DNA of 64,000 nt from Flammula alnicola (GCA_015499995.1 JADNRV010000081.1:178155-242154), one strand, 5' to 3'; positions 43,301-54,861 are shown, counted from the stretch's first letter. Numbers and translations: made by a program. Notes: a model not told the origin generated them from the sequence alone.

Positions 43301-44149
43301 TGTGAATCCAACAAGAGGCTTCAACTGGAGAAACCCGCGTAGAATGAGAATCCCGAAGTCTTGTGGTGCACATAGTCTGAATATAGACTGGCCATTAGAC
43401 GCGTCAATCTGGACATGCATGTCATGTGACCAGGAAAGCGGACATAGTCCAGATGCACCCACCTATGCATTACACGCGTAGAATGACCCATTGCTAGGCT
43501 TAGTCCAGTGACACCAGAAACCCGCGTGGAATGGGAGTCCAAAAGCGCTGTGGCGCACATAGGCTAAATATAGACCTGTCATTAAGTGCGCCTATCTGAA
43601 CATGTATGTCATGCGGCCAGAAAAGCGGACACAGTGAAATGCATGCACCTATGCATTACACACATAAAACGCACCTATGCATTACATGCGTAAAACGGCT
43701 CATTGCTAGGCTTAGTCCAGTTGCCGTCTAGACTCCAGAAACACGCGGAAAAGCAATTTCTGAGGAAACCATTCTGTGGCTGTGTCAAGCCGAGACGGCA
43801 GAAACCCGCGCCAAATGTTAGCCACTATGGTGTCCCGCAGCCGGCGTCGGTCTCTCAGTTTCCTGCATAGACTCATAATCACGACACCATGGACCAGTAA
43901 CAGTAGAGCTATTATACGCATAGAATCATATGCAACATGTAGAGGCTTGGCACACAGTAGGTATAAATATGCTTGTAACGCATGTAGTACAGTAGGAAAT
44001 CCACCCCGCGTCGATCCACTATAGTGGAGGCAAAGGAGATTAAACCTCGTCGTAACCGACTAAAATTAATAGAGACCCAAGTTTGACGCTTCAAAATAAC
44101 TTTGTGATCAGTGCAAGTTTGAGGAGTTGGCAAAGCAAAGTTTAACGCG

Positions 44150-44420
44150 GGTTCTGTAAAGTTGTAGCGTGAGTCCATCGTGTCCACGTGAAAGTTGTAG
44201 TGCATACCCGTCGCGGTCCCTGCATGAAAGTTGTAGCACATACTCGTCGAGGTCCCTGTGTGAAAGTTGTAGCGTGTGTCCGTCGCGGCAGCGTGAAAGT
44301 TGTAGCACATACCCGTCGCGGTCCCTGTGTGAAAGTCATAGGTTGTTAAAGTCAAGTTAAAGTTGTAGCGCATACTCGTCGAGGTCCCTGCGTGAAAGTT
44401 GTAGCGTGATCCCGTCGTGG
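44150..44420 (+). repeat. 39-bp tandem repeats in LTR A
   Basis: About seven units on the pattern GTGAAAGTTGTAGCGCATAC followed by a CGTCG-GGTCCCTG variant. The unit length is a multiple of three, so the minus strand reads as a repeated YNFH(A/T)GT peptide. I take this as non-coding repeat sequence. Confidence 0.85.
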
Positions 44421-45184
44421 TAGCGTGAAAGTCGGAGTGCATACTCGTCGTGGTCACTGCACCCAAAAACCCGCGTAGACTTGTTTTCAGGTCGAAGCAC
44501 TTATCCTTTTTCATACATTGCCCCCGAGACTCGCAACACAAGACTACGTCTAGTTATGACTCTTTTACGTAAGTAAAAGGGAGTTCTTTTAATCTACAGC
44601 AACCAGCAAAAAAACAGGTTTGCAGCGACCTTGTTGGCCCCTTATCTTTGATGGCATCACATTTGTAAGCATTGCCATGCTGTTCATGCCCTTATCTTTG
44701 ATGGCATCACATTTGTAAGCAGCTGCCATGCTGTTCATGATTTAAAAATAGCTTTACAGCTTTCAGCCTGCTGGATACTGCACGGAACGGTTTGGCCTCA
44801 ATTAAATTACATATACATATTCTACTTGTATTTCTGAATAGAATGATACCACTTTTATATGCAAGAGGAAATGGAAAAGGGTGGATCCATTATTGAGTCT
44901 GGATGACATAGCTATTTTTGTTCATGCCGTGATGGCAAACCGGACCGGCAGGGCATTGCGGTAGTTACATCTATTTTTAGTTCTCATAGCATAGATTTCT
45001 GGCACACTAACCATGCAATTTGATATGCGTGGTGATTTCAGGATGTCCATTGGAGCAGTCCGATCTGACCGGATGCTCAGAAGGAGGAGCTTGGATATGT
45101 GTTGAGCACACTGTGTGGTATAGTGTCACAGGCAAAGAGTGAAATCTGTCAGACAAGGAGACGCGCTGGCACACAAGACCGTGC

Positions 45185-47340
45185 ACAGCTGCTGATGGAG
45201 TCTAATTATGCATTATTAGTTTATTATAGTCTTTCTATGTTCAATAAAGTGCTTACATAAACAGCTATGTAGAAAGTGGCTGTTTCTTGGTTTCTTGTGT
45301 GGTTTATATAGGATTTCAGGCTGATTATTCATAAGAATCTGGGATTTGGAAACACGAGAGCATCCAGGAATTGAAAAGTCCATCCATGGAGTACATGGAG
45401 TCCATGGAGTCACGTGCTCTGTGATGCTGTCGATAAATAGATGCCAATAAGCCTTGCGCCTCGCTTTCCTGACCTCTCTGTTGCCTCTCTGTGTCGAACT
45501 GAGGTCAAATAAAATGCCAAAAGGATCATGGAAGGTATTTAGAATACGATTATCGAAGAAATTCGGTATAATATCTAGATCTAAGACTAAGATCATTGAT
45601 AAACAAGTGATTTTCAGCGGGAGCACGTGATGCCGACACCTCAACGCGCCTATTCCCTCATTCGGATTCCTGAGTCCTCAGCGTCGTTGCCGCTCGGTTT
45701 TGTTGGAAATAACAATCCCTTTCATTCTTTATATGTGCCTATTGGTTGTGCTAGTGATACAAGCAACGCTACCACATTTTTCCACCCTCCTCGTTGTCTG
45801 CGATGCTGATTCCATGGTCCACCGTGCCAGTTGTGTAGCACCCTGTCTTCTCCTAGTCTCCCCGCATCGTATTTGACACCAGACATGCCCATTTGTCCTT
45901 CCATTTGTCTGATATTTCCATCGCTTCATTGGTGCGCTCCCAGATAGTACGGCGAGGTCGATGAGGATAACCGTATGGCTGAGGAAGCGCCGCCGGGGCG
46001 CTGTCGGGCGATCATCGGATATGTTGCCGTTGTTTGGCAAAGGCGAGAATTCGAGAATGAAAGGAGCCCCTAGAACCACTGAGAAGCCGGTGTTGTGGCA
46101 GGATTGGGGGCGGGGAACGGTCGGCGGTGGCTGGTGCAATGGTGGTGAGCGGCGGATTTGAGCGCGGCGGACAAAGGCGGGGCGATGTTTGGCTTTGTGA
46201 GCTGGGGAAGACGCCGGCGGGGTGGCATGTGACCGAGTCCATGGAGTCCACAAAAATATGGAGTTCTGAGTTCCTGGATGTTCTGGGAAACACCGGCATT
46301 GTTCACTGGTGGTGTCGATGGTGGCAAGCCCCGAAGATGACCTAAGCCTTCCATAAGCCTTGTCAGCAGATCAGCAGATGTCCAATTTGGTGTAGTGTAG
46401 TTCCGTCAGCTGCCCGCCTTGCCCTGCCTGCACAGCACTCATAGATTTGGACATTCAGCAGGTGCTTTAATTGTTCTCACCATATAGAAAAGTTGCCTAT
46501 TCAATGTAGTAATGTAGCTTCAGTGCCCATGCCATTTTTGGTATGTTTTGTAAAGTTTAAGAGCATCAAACCAAAATTTACCCAAGCTGCAACCCGCCCA
46601 CCCATTGCTCGGGCCTTCAAATGCTCAGCGCACTTCTAAAACTTCCCCGTCATATTAAAAAACTACCTTGCTATGTTATTAACATAATGCTATCACCAAA
46701 AAGCAAAGCGTCTGTGGCAGCAGAAGCTGTCATAAATCACAATTGAGATTATATTTTCCATTTTGATATAAAACGAGCCGTTTGACCCGTGCTTCGCATG
46801 GGCGTGCCGTTGGCCTAGATGTCGAACGCCGCGTGCCGTCGGCCAGCCAATCAGAAGACATAGGATGGAGACAAACCGTGAGAACCATCCTTGTTTTATA
46901 ATATAGACGAGCGCGTGACCCGTGCTTCGCACGGGCGTGCCGTTGGCCTAGATGTCGAACGGCAGAGAGATGTGACTTGTTTGTCTGTGAGCAATTGTGA
47001 CAGGTCTTTGTCTGTCACGTGAGAAAGTCCCTCTTCGATTTATAGTATAGATAAATATACCAACTACTAAAATAGTTGTGTAATATAAATATATTGGCTG
47101 TAGTGCCTCTATCTCAGCTGTATGAGGCTTCAATATCTACTGGTCATTGTTAGCAATGATGAGCTCACGCATCCTGGTGGGGACACGTGCCCCGGTGTTT
47201 GCCGCTGGTGTTTGATGGTGTCGATCACCACCGGTGTTTCCAATATACGGATGCCCTCAATTATTCAGGCCAAACTTAAACTTTGGCCTGAAAAATGCGG
47301 ATATTGCCCAATATGTAGCATCTAATAATAGACTAAAGAT
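45185..47340. other. Unexplained inner part of LTR A
   Basis: Contains moderately long minus frames at 45729-46354 without recognisable domains, and two copies of a 45-bp block (GCTTCGCATGGGCGTGCCGT and a close variant) about 135 bp apart. No promoter can be fixed by eye. The LTR must hold promoter and polyadenylation signals, but I cannot place them. Confidence 0.35.
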
Positions 47341-47350
47341 CATTCCCGCC

Positions 47351-47379
47351 ATCTCGAAGCCTTCAGAAGGCTTCGAGAT
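47351..47379. repeat. Perfect hairpin in LTR A (14-bp arms)
   Basis: ATCTCGAAGCCTTC, one A, then the exact reverse complement. It lies about 400 bp before the LTR end. Confidence 0.92.
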
Positions 47380-47460
47380 CCTCAGATGCTCCTCTATGTC
47401 TTACATATTAAATCACATAACTTAAATTATTTAATTAAAATAATAAATTTAAATTTGAGT

Positions 47461-47498
47461 GTTTATGTCAGCACTTCGAAAAAAGTGCTGACATAAAC
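47461..47498. repeat. Perfect hairpin in LTR A (16-bp arms)
   Basis: GTTTATGTCAGCACTT, loop CGAAAA, then the exact reverse complement. It sits in an AT-rich stretch. Possible roles are transcript end formation or a site made by an excised insertion; neither is shown. Confidence 0.92.
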
Positions 47499-47757
47499 AA
47501 TCATGGTGTTATTTAATTAAATAATGATTTCTAAATTTATACATAAAATTTATTTATTGTTCAAGTAGACATACTGTAAGTAAAATTAAGTCTGTTTATT
47601 TAAAGAATAAAAATAAAAACATCAAAATATCCAAAAGGAAAAGAGTCGTACTGCCACGCAAAGCGGTGGCCCGCTAACACAAGTGTTTTGAGTGTAGAGT
47701 TCTTTCTGCACCAATAACCAGCTCATTTCCAACTTAGACAAAACCTAGCACTTTAAC

Positions 47758-47774
47758 TGGAGCCCACCGCGAGG
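47758..47774 (+). promoter_or_regulatory. Primer-binding site of element A
   Basis: TGGAGCCCACCGCGAGG, two bases after the LTR. It starts TGG, complementary to the CCA end of a tRNA, and is identical to the site of element B at 54744. Which tRNA primes is not determined here. Confidence 0.75.
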
Positions 47775-47804
47775 GGGGTGAAAGGAAAGTGGTTTTCGAG
47801 TTTC

Positions 47805-48410
47805 AAAAACAAAAAATCTGCGTGGTTTGGTTCCCATACCAGACTCACAAACAAAAGACCCATTTCCACGCGTATAACGTCTGTTAGTCAAGAGACAGCT
47901 GTACACGAGTTAACAAGTCAAATTTCCGCGCAAAACACAGTGTGTGCTACCTGTTGAAAGCGTAAAAACCCGCGTGCTTTGGTGCTCATATCAGACTCGC
48001 AAACAAAAGACCCATTTTCATGTGTATAAACATCTTTAGTCAAGAAAAAGCTGTACGCGTGTTAGCAAGTCAAATTTCCGCGCAAAAACACAGTGTGTGC
48101 TACCTGTTGAAGCGTAAAAACCCGCGTGCTTTGGTGCTCATATCAGACTCGCAAACAAAGACCCATTTTCACGCATATAACATCTGTTAGTCAAGATACA
48201 GCTGTACGCATGTTAAACAAGTCAAATCTCCGCGCAAAAACTGCAAAAAGTGTTGTAATCAGATCACGATTGCCACAGTTTCCACGTGTACAATTCTGCT
48301 AGTCAAGAGACAGTAGTACGTGTGTTAACAAGTCAGATTTCTGTGCAAAAACAAGTTAAATTTTCCGCGCAGAACGCAGTGTGTGCTAATCAGTTCAGGA
48401 TTGCCAGCTG
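47805..48410 (+). repeat. Tandem repeats of about 150 bp in the leader of element A
   Basis: Three and a half units, each with AGACTCGCAAACAAA, CACGCxTATAAC, TAGTCAAGA-ACAGCTGTAC, TTAACAAGTCAAATTTCCGC and GTGTGTGCTA. They fill the space between the primer-binding site and gag. Confidence 0.85.
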
Positions 48411-48449
48411 TTGGAAAGTGCAAGTAGACCTATCCACGCTTAAACCAAA

Positions 48450-49415
48450 ATGGCGAACAAAATGCCATTGCCATCATCAAGAGATGCGCCCAAATTTGAC
48501 TCGGAAAAACCATCTGAGTTGAATAGGTTTATTAGCAGAATGGAAGATCTCTATGAGGAAAATTTAATCAAAGATAGCGAGGAGAGAATTCGGACTTTGG
48601 GAAAATATGCAGATGCTAGATCAGAGCGGGAATGGGAGGCATTAGAAAGCTACACATCCAAAGATTGGAAGAGATTCAAGCGTGAAGTAATTGAAGAGTA
48701 TGAGGAGGCCTGTGAGGAGGAGAGAGGCTCTTTAAAAAGACTCCAACAAGTGTATAGAGAAAACCGTGGAATTGGGATTACAGACTTGTCTGGACTTCAG
48801 GCGCTAACGCGCGCCTTCCGCGTTGAAGCTAAAAAGTTGCAACAAGCACCCATTATATTGTCAAACCATGAAGCAGTGGACATGTTCTTGCCTTGCTTGA
48901 CGCCACAGTTCATACAAATGATACAAAGTCAATTGGATCTTTTGGATAAAGTCAGAATGGCCCCAGCTACCATAGACCGAAGATCAGAAGACAAGTATCA
49001 CTTAGATGAAGCTATGGATACAGCTATTACTTTAGCTAAGGAAGCGCGCCTGTCATACAAAAGCCCTAGCGACCTTGGTTATGAAAATTTAAAGACAACC
49101 TCTTTTAACATTGAGGAAGTAACTCAGACTATAACTGCTCTAAAAGACCAGCTAATTCTCCGCGAGAAATCCCTGGAGGCAAAGCAAGCAATGTTGGCAG
49201 ATCACTTGAAAGAAATGGTGCGCTTAATGCAACCGCAAGCAGCTATGCTACAAAAGATTAGCCAACAACAGTATTTGCATCCAGTGGCCTCTTTGTCACA
49301 AAGTGAAGTGGAAGACTTACTGAATTCCCTTGACATTGAAGACCTGCATCAGTATGTGTTATCACGTCGGAGAAAAGAAGCGGAAAATGAGGCAGCAGGA
49401 ACAAAAGAGTTTTAA
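48450..49415 (+). CDS. Gag protein of element A (intact)
   Basis: ATG 48450, 321 residues, no internal stop. It is related to the Gag of element B at the N-terminus (RDAPKFDSEKPSELNRFISR and MEDLY, versus RDAPKFDPDKESELLRFISR and MEDLY), followed by a helical capsid-like region (YTSKDWKRFKREVIEEYEEA, LTRAFRVEAKKL) and a long coiled-coil-like C-terminus. It has no CCHC zinc knuckle and no downstream protease or polymerase. It would form capsids but needs enzymes from another element, possibly a B-like one since the primer-binding sites are the same (inference). Confidence 0.85.
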   Translation: MANKMPLPSSRDAPKFDSEKPSELNRFISRMEDLYEENLIKDSEERIRTLGKYADARSEREWEALESYTSKDWKRFKREVIEEYEEACEEERGSLKRLQQVYRENRGIGITDLSGLQALTRAFRVEAKKLQQAPIILSNHEAVDMFLPCLTPQFIQMIQSQLDLLDKVRMAPATIDRRSEDKYHLDEAMDTAITLAKEARLSYKSPSDLGYENLKTTSFNIEEVTQTITALKDQLILREKSLEAKQAMLADHLKEMVRLMQPQAAMLQKISQQQYLHPVASLSQSEVEDLLNSLDIEDLHQYVLSRRRKEAENEAAGTKEF

Positions 49416-51850
49416 AGTGTCCACGGAAGGGAATAGCTGATGTTGAGAAAGAGACAAAGTCCACCACATCAGAATTCCTGGAGGGCTTATTTTGTTCATC
49501 TGTTATTGGACTCGGAAAAAGCGCATAGAATTCACGCGTAAAATGGAGGCCCTTTGCTGTAAAAACCGGACAAGGTTTACTCGGAAAAAGCGCAGAAATT
49601 GCATGCATAAAAACTGGTGAACTTTGACTATAAAGACTGGACAAGTGTAGCCGCGAAAAACGCATAAAATTTCGAGCATAACAAGCGTGAAAGCTTGGCT
49701 GTAAAATTTCACATGTAGAACGGGTCACCTTGACTGTAAAGAATAGACAAGTTTGACTCGCAAAAAGCGCAAAGATTCATGCATAAGATGGGTAACCTTG
49801 ATTGTAAAAATCAGCCAAAGGTTGTCACAGAAAAGGCACAGAAATTGCAGGCATAAAAACTGGCAAGCTTTGATCTCAGTATGTGTGGTGCATGATGCAT
49901 GTAACTGCGGAAAACGCATGAAATTGCCTAGTGCACAGTGTGTGGTACATGCGCAGTGCGTAATAATGGTGTGTGTAACTGCGGAAAATGCATAAAATTT
50001 CGCGCAGGAAACGCGCAGAAGTGTGGCCATAAAAATTCATGCGTAGAACGCGTGTGGTGCATGGTACATGGTGCGTACATGATGCGTGATGCATGGTGCG
50101 TGATGCGTAATGCATGATGCATGATCCCAGCAAGTGTAAGCGCAGAAAACGCGTGAAATTGCATGGTGAATAGTGCGTGGTACATGCATGGTGCATGGTG
50201 CATAATCATAGCGAGTGTAACCATGAAAAATGCATAAAATTTCGAGCAGAAAAAGCGCAGAAGCGTGGCCCTAAAAATTCATGCGTAAAGCGCGCATGGT
50301 GTGTGGTGCATAATGCGTGATCCCAGCAAGTGTAAGCGCGGAAAACGCGTGAAATTGCATGGTGCATGGTGCGTGGTACATGCGTAGTATAACTGCGGAA
50401 AACGCGTGAAATTTCGAGCAGAAAAAGCGCAGAAGCATGGCCATAAAAATTCATGCGTAAAGCGCGCATGGTGTGTGGTGCATAATGCATGATCCCAGCA
50501 ATTGTAAGCGCGGAAAACGCGTGAAATTGCCAGACAAGCATGAGTCAGAAAAAGCGTAAAAATTGATGCATAAAAGCTGCAAATTTTCGACTAGAAAGAC
50601 CGGACAAGTGTAACAGGAAAACGCGTAGAATTTCAAGCATAAAAAGCATAAAAGCTTGGCCGCAGAAATTCACACGTGGAACTGGTAACCTTGCATGTAA
50701 TAGTTGGTCAAGTTTGACTCAGTGAAATGCAGGGAAATTGACACATGAAAACCGCTAAGCTTGCACCAATGTTTCAGTGATCTCAGACACAGAAATTGGT
50801 CAGCATTTTACATGAAAGGAGTGTAAATTTCCAAGTGTTGTGGGCGTAAAATTGTTCCTGTATTATTTTCTATGAAGAATTGTCTCTGGACCCTCAATAA
50901 TTCATGCATATAAGCCTGATGAAGTTTGAGCGGAAAAAGTGTAAAATTTTAAGCAGAAAAAGCGTGAAATGTGGCGCATGAAACCTGAGGATTGCGCGTA
51001 AAAACTGGCAAACTTCATGCATGGCAAGTGGGCTGGATTTTTGCCGCGGAAAATGCGGAAAAATGCAAGTGCAAAAAGGACGGCAATGCACCTGTAAGGA
51101 ATCAGAAAGATTTTGCGCGTGGAATTGTCTGGAGACTCTCTTGAAACTTGAGTGTGGTTTTGTCCGCCTAATGGCATGTAAAATGCTATATCAAGGGACT
51201 CTGTTCAGCACTGTTACCTGTTGACTGTGGACAGTCAATATTTCAAGTGCGGGGGAGGGAAGGGCCAAGTTACCGTGGTCAGATAGAGAGCGACTTTTCA
51301 CGCATGAAAGCAATAAAAATGTCTGCATAAAGTTGGCAGAAGGCATAGATATTGTCAGGTATCAAATAGAGCTAGACAATGACCACAAAGGCTGAAAACC
51401 CAACTCTGAAAATAAAAGAAGTGGTGTCAGTTGGAGTCATTGAAATCAGCATTGAGATTTGACGTGCGGTATTGGGTCCAATATGGTCTGTGCATTGCAT
51501 GCATCAATCAAGCAGTTGTCAATAAGTTTCTCGCATCAAGCTTGAGCTTGAATGGATGGGCGCTGCATGTACTGCGAGTTCTAGATGAGTGCTAAAGCTT
51601 GAGCTGAAAACATATGATGGGTACATTGATTTATTCTGGGCTGAATAATGTCAGAGCCAAAAACAGGGCTTACTATTGTCCACCTGATTGATCAGCAATA
51701 TGGATTTACAATTCTGGGCAGTGCAGAAGTGTTTAGCAAATACAGAGAGATCTGTGCAGCATTTCAGCCAGTAACAGAGGCCTAGGGAAAGACACAATCA
51801 GATCACGCGGCATTGACTGGGGACAGTCAATATTATAAGTGTGGGGGAGA
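49416..51850. other. Non-coding 3' part of element A, repeat-like
   Basis: No coding capacity. Short motifs recur at irregular spacing: AAAACGCGTGAAATT, AAAAAGCGCAGAAG, ATAAAAATTCATGCGTA and GCATGGTGCATGGTGCGTGG. Two larger blocks repeat (around 50120-50250 and 50310-50450, sharing GATCCCAGCAAGTGTAAGCG). Near the end there are two purine-rich tracts, one just before the 3' LTR. Confidence 0.75.
51217..51850 (+). promoter_or_regulatory. Polypurine tract, present twice
   Basis: A block reading GACAGTCAATATT...AAGTG-GGGGGAG occurs at about 51228-51256 (AAGTGCGGGGGAGGG) and again at 51821-51850 (AAGTGTGGGGGAGA), the second directly before the 3' LTR start TGATAG. The second is in the right place to prime plus-strand synthesis. 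The first looks like a duplicate left upstream. Confidence 0.7.
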
Positions 51851-52973
51851 TGATAGGGCGCAGTGCGGTCCACCCGTGGAATTTTGCGATTTCCCAATCA
51901 TTAGAACTATTACACTAGGGTATCAAGGGTAGGCAGTATACCTCGTACTGGCCAACTAAGCAGATTGCACATGGGAAACCACATAATCCAGTACAACAGA
52001 AGTAACTAGCTACGGTCCAGAGGATCTAGCTAGTAAGCTCAGAAGTACATATAAAACAAGGTTAATGTTAAAGAAGCATGACCTCTGTGTGTAGCTGTGA
52101 ATCCAACAAGAGGCTTCAACTGGAGAAACCCGCGTAGAATGAGAATCCCGAAGTCTTGTGGTGCACATAGTCTGAATATAGACTGGCCATTAGACGCGTC
52201 AATCTGGACATGCATGTCATGTGACCAGGAAAGCGGACATAGTCCAGATGCACCCACCTATGCATTACACGCGTAGAATGACCCATTGCTAGGCTTAGTC
52301 CAGTGACACCAGAAACCCGCGTGGAATGGGAGTCCAAAAGCGCTGTGGCGCACATAGGCTAAATATAGACCTGTCATTAAGTGCGCCTATCTGAACATGT
52401 ATGTCATGCGGCCAGAAAAGCAGACACAGTGAAATGCATGCACCTATGCATTACACACATAAAACGCACCTATGCATTACATGCGTAAAACGGCTCATTG
52501 CTAGGCTTAGTCCAGTTGCCGTCTAGACTCCAGAAACACGCGGAAAAGCAATTTCTGAGGAAACCATTCTGTGGCTGTGTCAAGCCGAGACGGCAGAAAC
52601 CCGCGCCAAATGTTAGCCACTATGGTGTCCCGCAGCCGGCGTCGGTCTCTCAGTTTCCTGCATAGACTCATAATCACGACACCATGGACCAGTAACAGTA
52701 GAGCTATTATACGCATAGAATCATATGCAACATGTAGAGGCTTGGCACACAGTAGGTATAAATATGCTTGTAATGCATGTAGTACAGTAGGAAATCCACC
52801 CCGCGTCGATCCACTATAGTGGAGGCAAAGGAGATTAAACCTCGTCGTAACCGACTAAAATTAATAGAGACCCAAGTTTGACGCTTCAAAATAACTTTGT
52901 GATCAGTGCAAGTTTGAGGAGTTGGCAAAGCAAAGTTTAACGCGGGTTCTGTAAAGTTGTAGCGTGAGTCCGT
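51851..52973 (+). repeat. 3' LTR of element A, first 1123 bp
   Basis: Matches 43056-44178 with two clear differences by eye (G/A near 52423, C/T near 52774), both at CpG positions of the other copy. It is interrupted by the LTR of element B inside the first 39-bp repeat unit. The rest would follow element B beyond the window. Confidence 0.9.
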
Positions 52974-54741
52974 TGAAGAGACCGCGAGCGGCTAGCTCTG
53001 AACGGAATACTATTCTCCTTACCTGAGCTATTTTTAGCACTTAGTAAAGCTTACAATGTAGTCTAAATGTTACAAGTCCGGACATTACAATGACAAGACT
53101 ACTAAGGACTAGAGGAAACTATGCAAGATAACGAGGAATGCGCGGTTTAATAACAACATTATCATTAGTAACTATTGAGATAACAGTCAATACATCTAAT
53201 GAAGTGTACGGAATAGGCGCCTTTCAGTAATATCTTAACCATCCGGCCTATACAGCGAGGGCGCGGATCTCTAGATTAGAAAGAATGGACATCTAGGCAC
53301 ACTACAGGACAGGTCGCGTGACATTGCCGAAGGCACCGAGGACAGTGGAGCAGCGGGGTAAAGCAGACGCCCATAGATGCGCCTGTAGCAACGCCGATCA
53401 AAGCTCGGATCAGAGGGATACCTAATTGGGAACACATACCATATCGGGTAATAACTGGGTACAGGAAGATTTCCGGGGTGCATAACTCGACATAGCGAGA
53501 TCCCAGATGCACGCCGAGGGTACCAGAGTATCGGGTACAGAGGACGAAGGGTTACAACCCTAATCACGAGCATTATCTCGGACAGAACGTGCGTGGATTG
53601 CCCGAGCGTCTCCGACGAGATGTAGGCGCGTCTATGCTCCGGTCAGTCTATAGCCAATGACAGGACAAGATACCAATGAAAACGAAAGGTCACGAGCCTG
53701 TATACCACGCGGTCGAGGAGGATTAAGTCTTAGGCGCTTAAGTTAGCCGAACCGACGACGATCTGAGCTCCCGATCCAACCAAAAAGGCATGATTGAGCG
53801 GATGAGCACGGAAACGGTACTCCACAAGGCCGCCGCTCGCGCACAAATGCCCATGAAATCTCTATATTCTCGTCATTGCGTCTATGTAATAATATATCAT
53901 CTCAGTAGTATATAAGCAGCCCTGTAACACCGTAGAACAGAAGCAATTTACCACCCACGAGATACAAGCGCTTAAGAGTTATATCTTAAGTGTTTCACCT
54001 CTAAGTACCAAGTAGCTTCAAAGCGAGAGTCCTATAATATAAAAAGAAACCAAGTAACGATATAAACGAACTGTTAAGACGAGAACGCGTGTCTAAGTGA
54101 TTCGCCAAGACAAGTAAAGAGAGTTATAAGCCAAGGAACCTGTCTAAGTGACTTGTTCAAAACCTACCCTTTGTCAAAGGACATCTGGGGACCTGGACTG
54201 TAGTGTCGGTAGACAAAACGTCTACGTGCCTCTGGCCATTGTTAAGGGACTGTAGTGTCGGCGGATAAGACATCTGCGCGCCTCTTTCCACAAGTATAGT
54301 TTTTGAGACAAGTAAAGACAAGTTAAAGGGCATAGAGCCATCTTCTCAATTGGAGAACAAGACAAAGCAAGATCAGTTAGCAGTTTGTGCATAGAGCACT
54401 AGTTTCCGAGTACCAGACCAGAATTTACACAAGTCTATTGGACTTAAAACGACCCATTAACTATAAACGCGCCTAAGGCCTTGCTTAAGCCGTTACATAG
54501 TTAAACACCTTCTTTTATCGCGCACCTACTATCAGGTATCGATATTATAAAACTATTATCCTCCCCTTGGACGAACTAAGTCAACTAAACATTGATTTGG
54601 GTGTTTGAGTGTAGTAAAGTAGTTATTAATAGTGAAGCAAGTCGGATTTGATAGTATCTCTTTAATAGACCTTACAAGTCTATTGAAAGCGACTACTTGA
54701 TTATCTAGTAGTTCACACACACCCCGCACTAAGCATCTTTA
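52974..54741 (+). repeat. 5' LTR of element B (1768 bp)
   Basis: Begins TGAAGAGACC and ends GCATCTTTA. The boundaries are confirmed by the solo copy at 31296-33064, where the matching sequence is framed by a 4-bp duplication. The two copies are very similar over their whole length. Confidence 0.93.
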
Positions 54742-54743
54742 TC

Positions 54744-54760
54744 TGGAGCCCACCGCGAGG
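54744..54760 (+). promoter_or_regulatory. Primer-binding site of element B
   Basis: TGGAGCCCACCGCGAGG, two bases after the LTR, identical to that of element A. Confidence 0.75.
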
Positions 54761-54861
54761 GGGGGTTTCTAAGATATTTGATACGAGGTAGCGGTAAAAG
54801 AGGCGTCGATTATTCATACAGAAAGTCGTGCTTCAACCTGTATAGGATTTGAATCGTTTAA

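Larger units (their letters stand above)
43056..47755 (+). repeat. 5' LTR of element A (4700 bp)
   Basis: The first 1123 bases match the visible part of the 3' LTR with two or three differences. The far end is set by the primer-binding site and by the shared terminal CTTTA also seen in LTR B. Contents: a 39-bp tandem repeat (44150-44420), a duplicated 50-bp unit at 44640-44740 (CTTATCTTTGATGGCATCAC), a repeated block around ACCCGTGCTTCGCACGGGCG (46780 and 46918), and two perfect hairpins near the end. The length is unusual and part of it could be a nested insertion I cannot delimit. Confidence 0.7.
43056..52973 (+). mobile_element. LTR retroelement A, gag-only, with long LTRs
   Basis: The 5' LTR (43056-47755) begins TGATAGGGCG and ends CACTTTA. 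It is followed by a two-base gap and a primer-binding site at 47758, leader repeats, a single gag ORF (48450-49415), a long non-coding part and a purine-rich tract (GTGTGGGGGAGA) directly before the 3' LTR at 51851. The 3' LTR is cut at 52973 by element B, so its remainder and the target duplication are outside the window. No protease, reverse transcriptase or integrase is present. It truncates the KDZ gene on its left. Confidence 0.85.

Noticed and set aside
44150..44420. CRISPR-like regular repeats
   Set aside because: The units vary throughout, the spacers are not unique, and the setting is a eukaryotic LTR.
43912..44541. Minus ORF with repeated YNFHAGT peptide
   Set aside because: It results from the 39-bp tandem repeat in LTR A, has no start context, and is absent from the interrupted 3' LTR.
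45729..46354. Possible gene on the minus strand within LTR A
   Set aside because: Several overlapping frames of similar length, no domain and no consistent exon structure. It could be a captured fragment but the sequence alone does not support a call.
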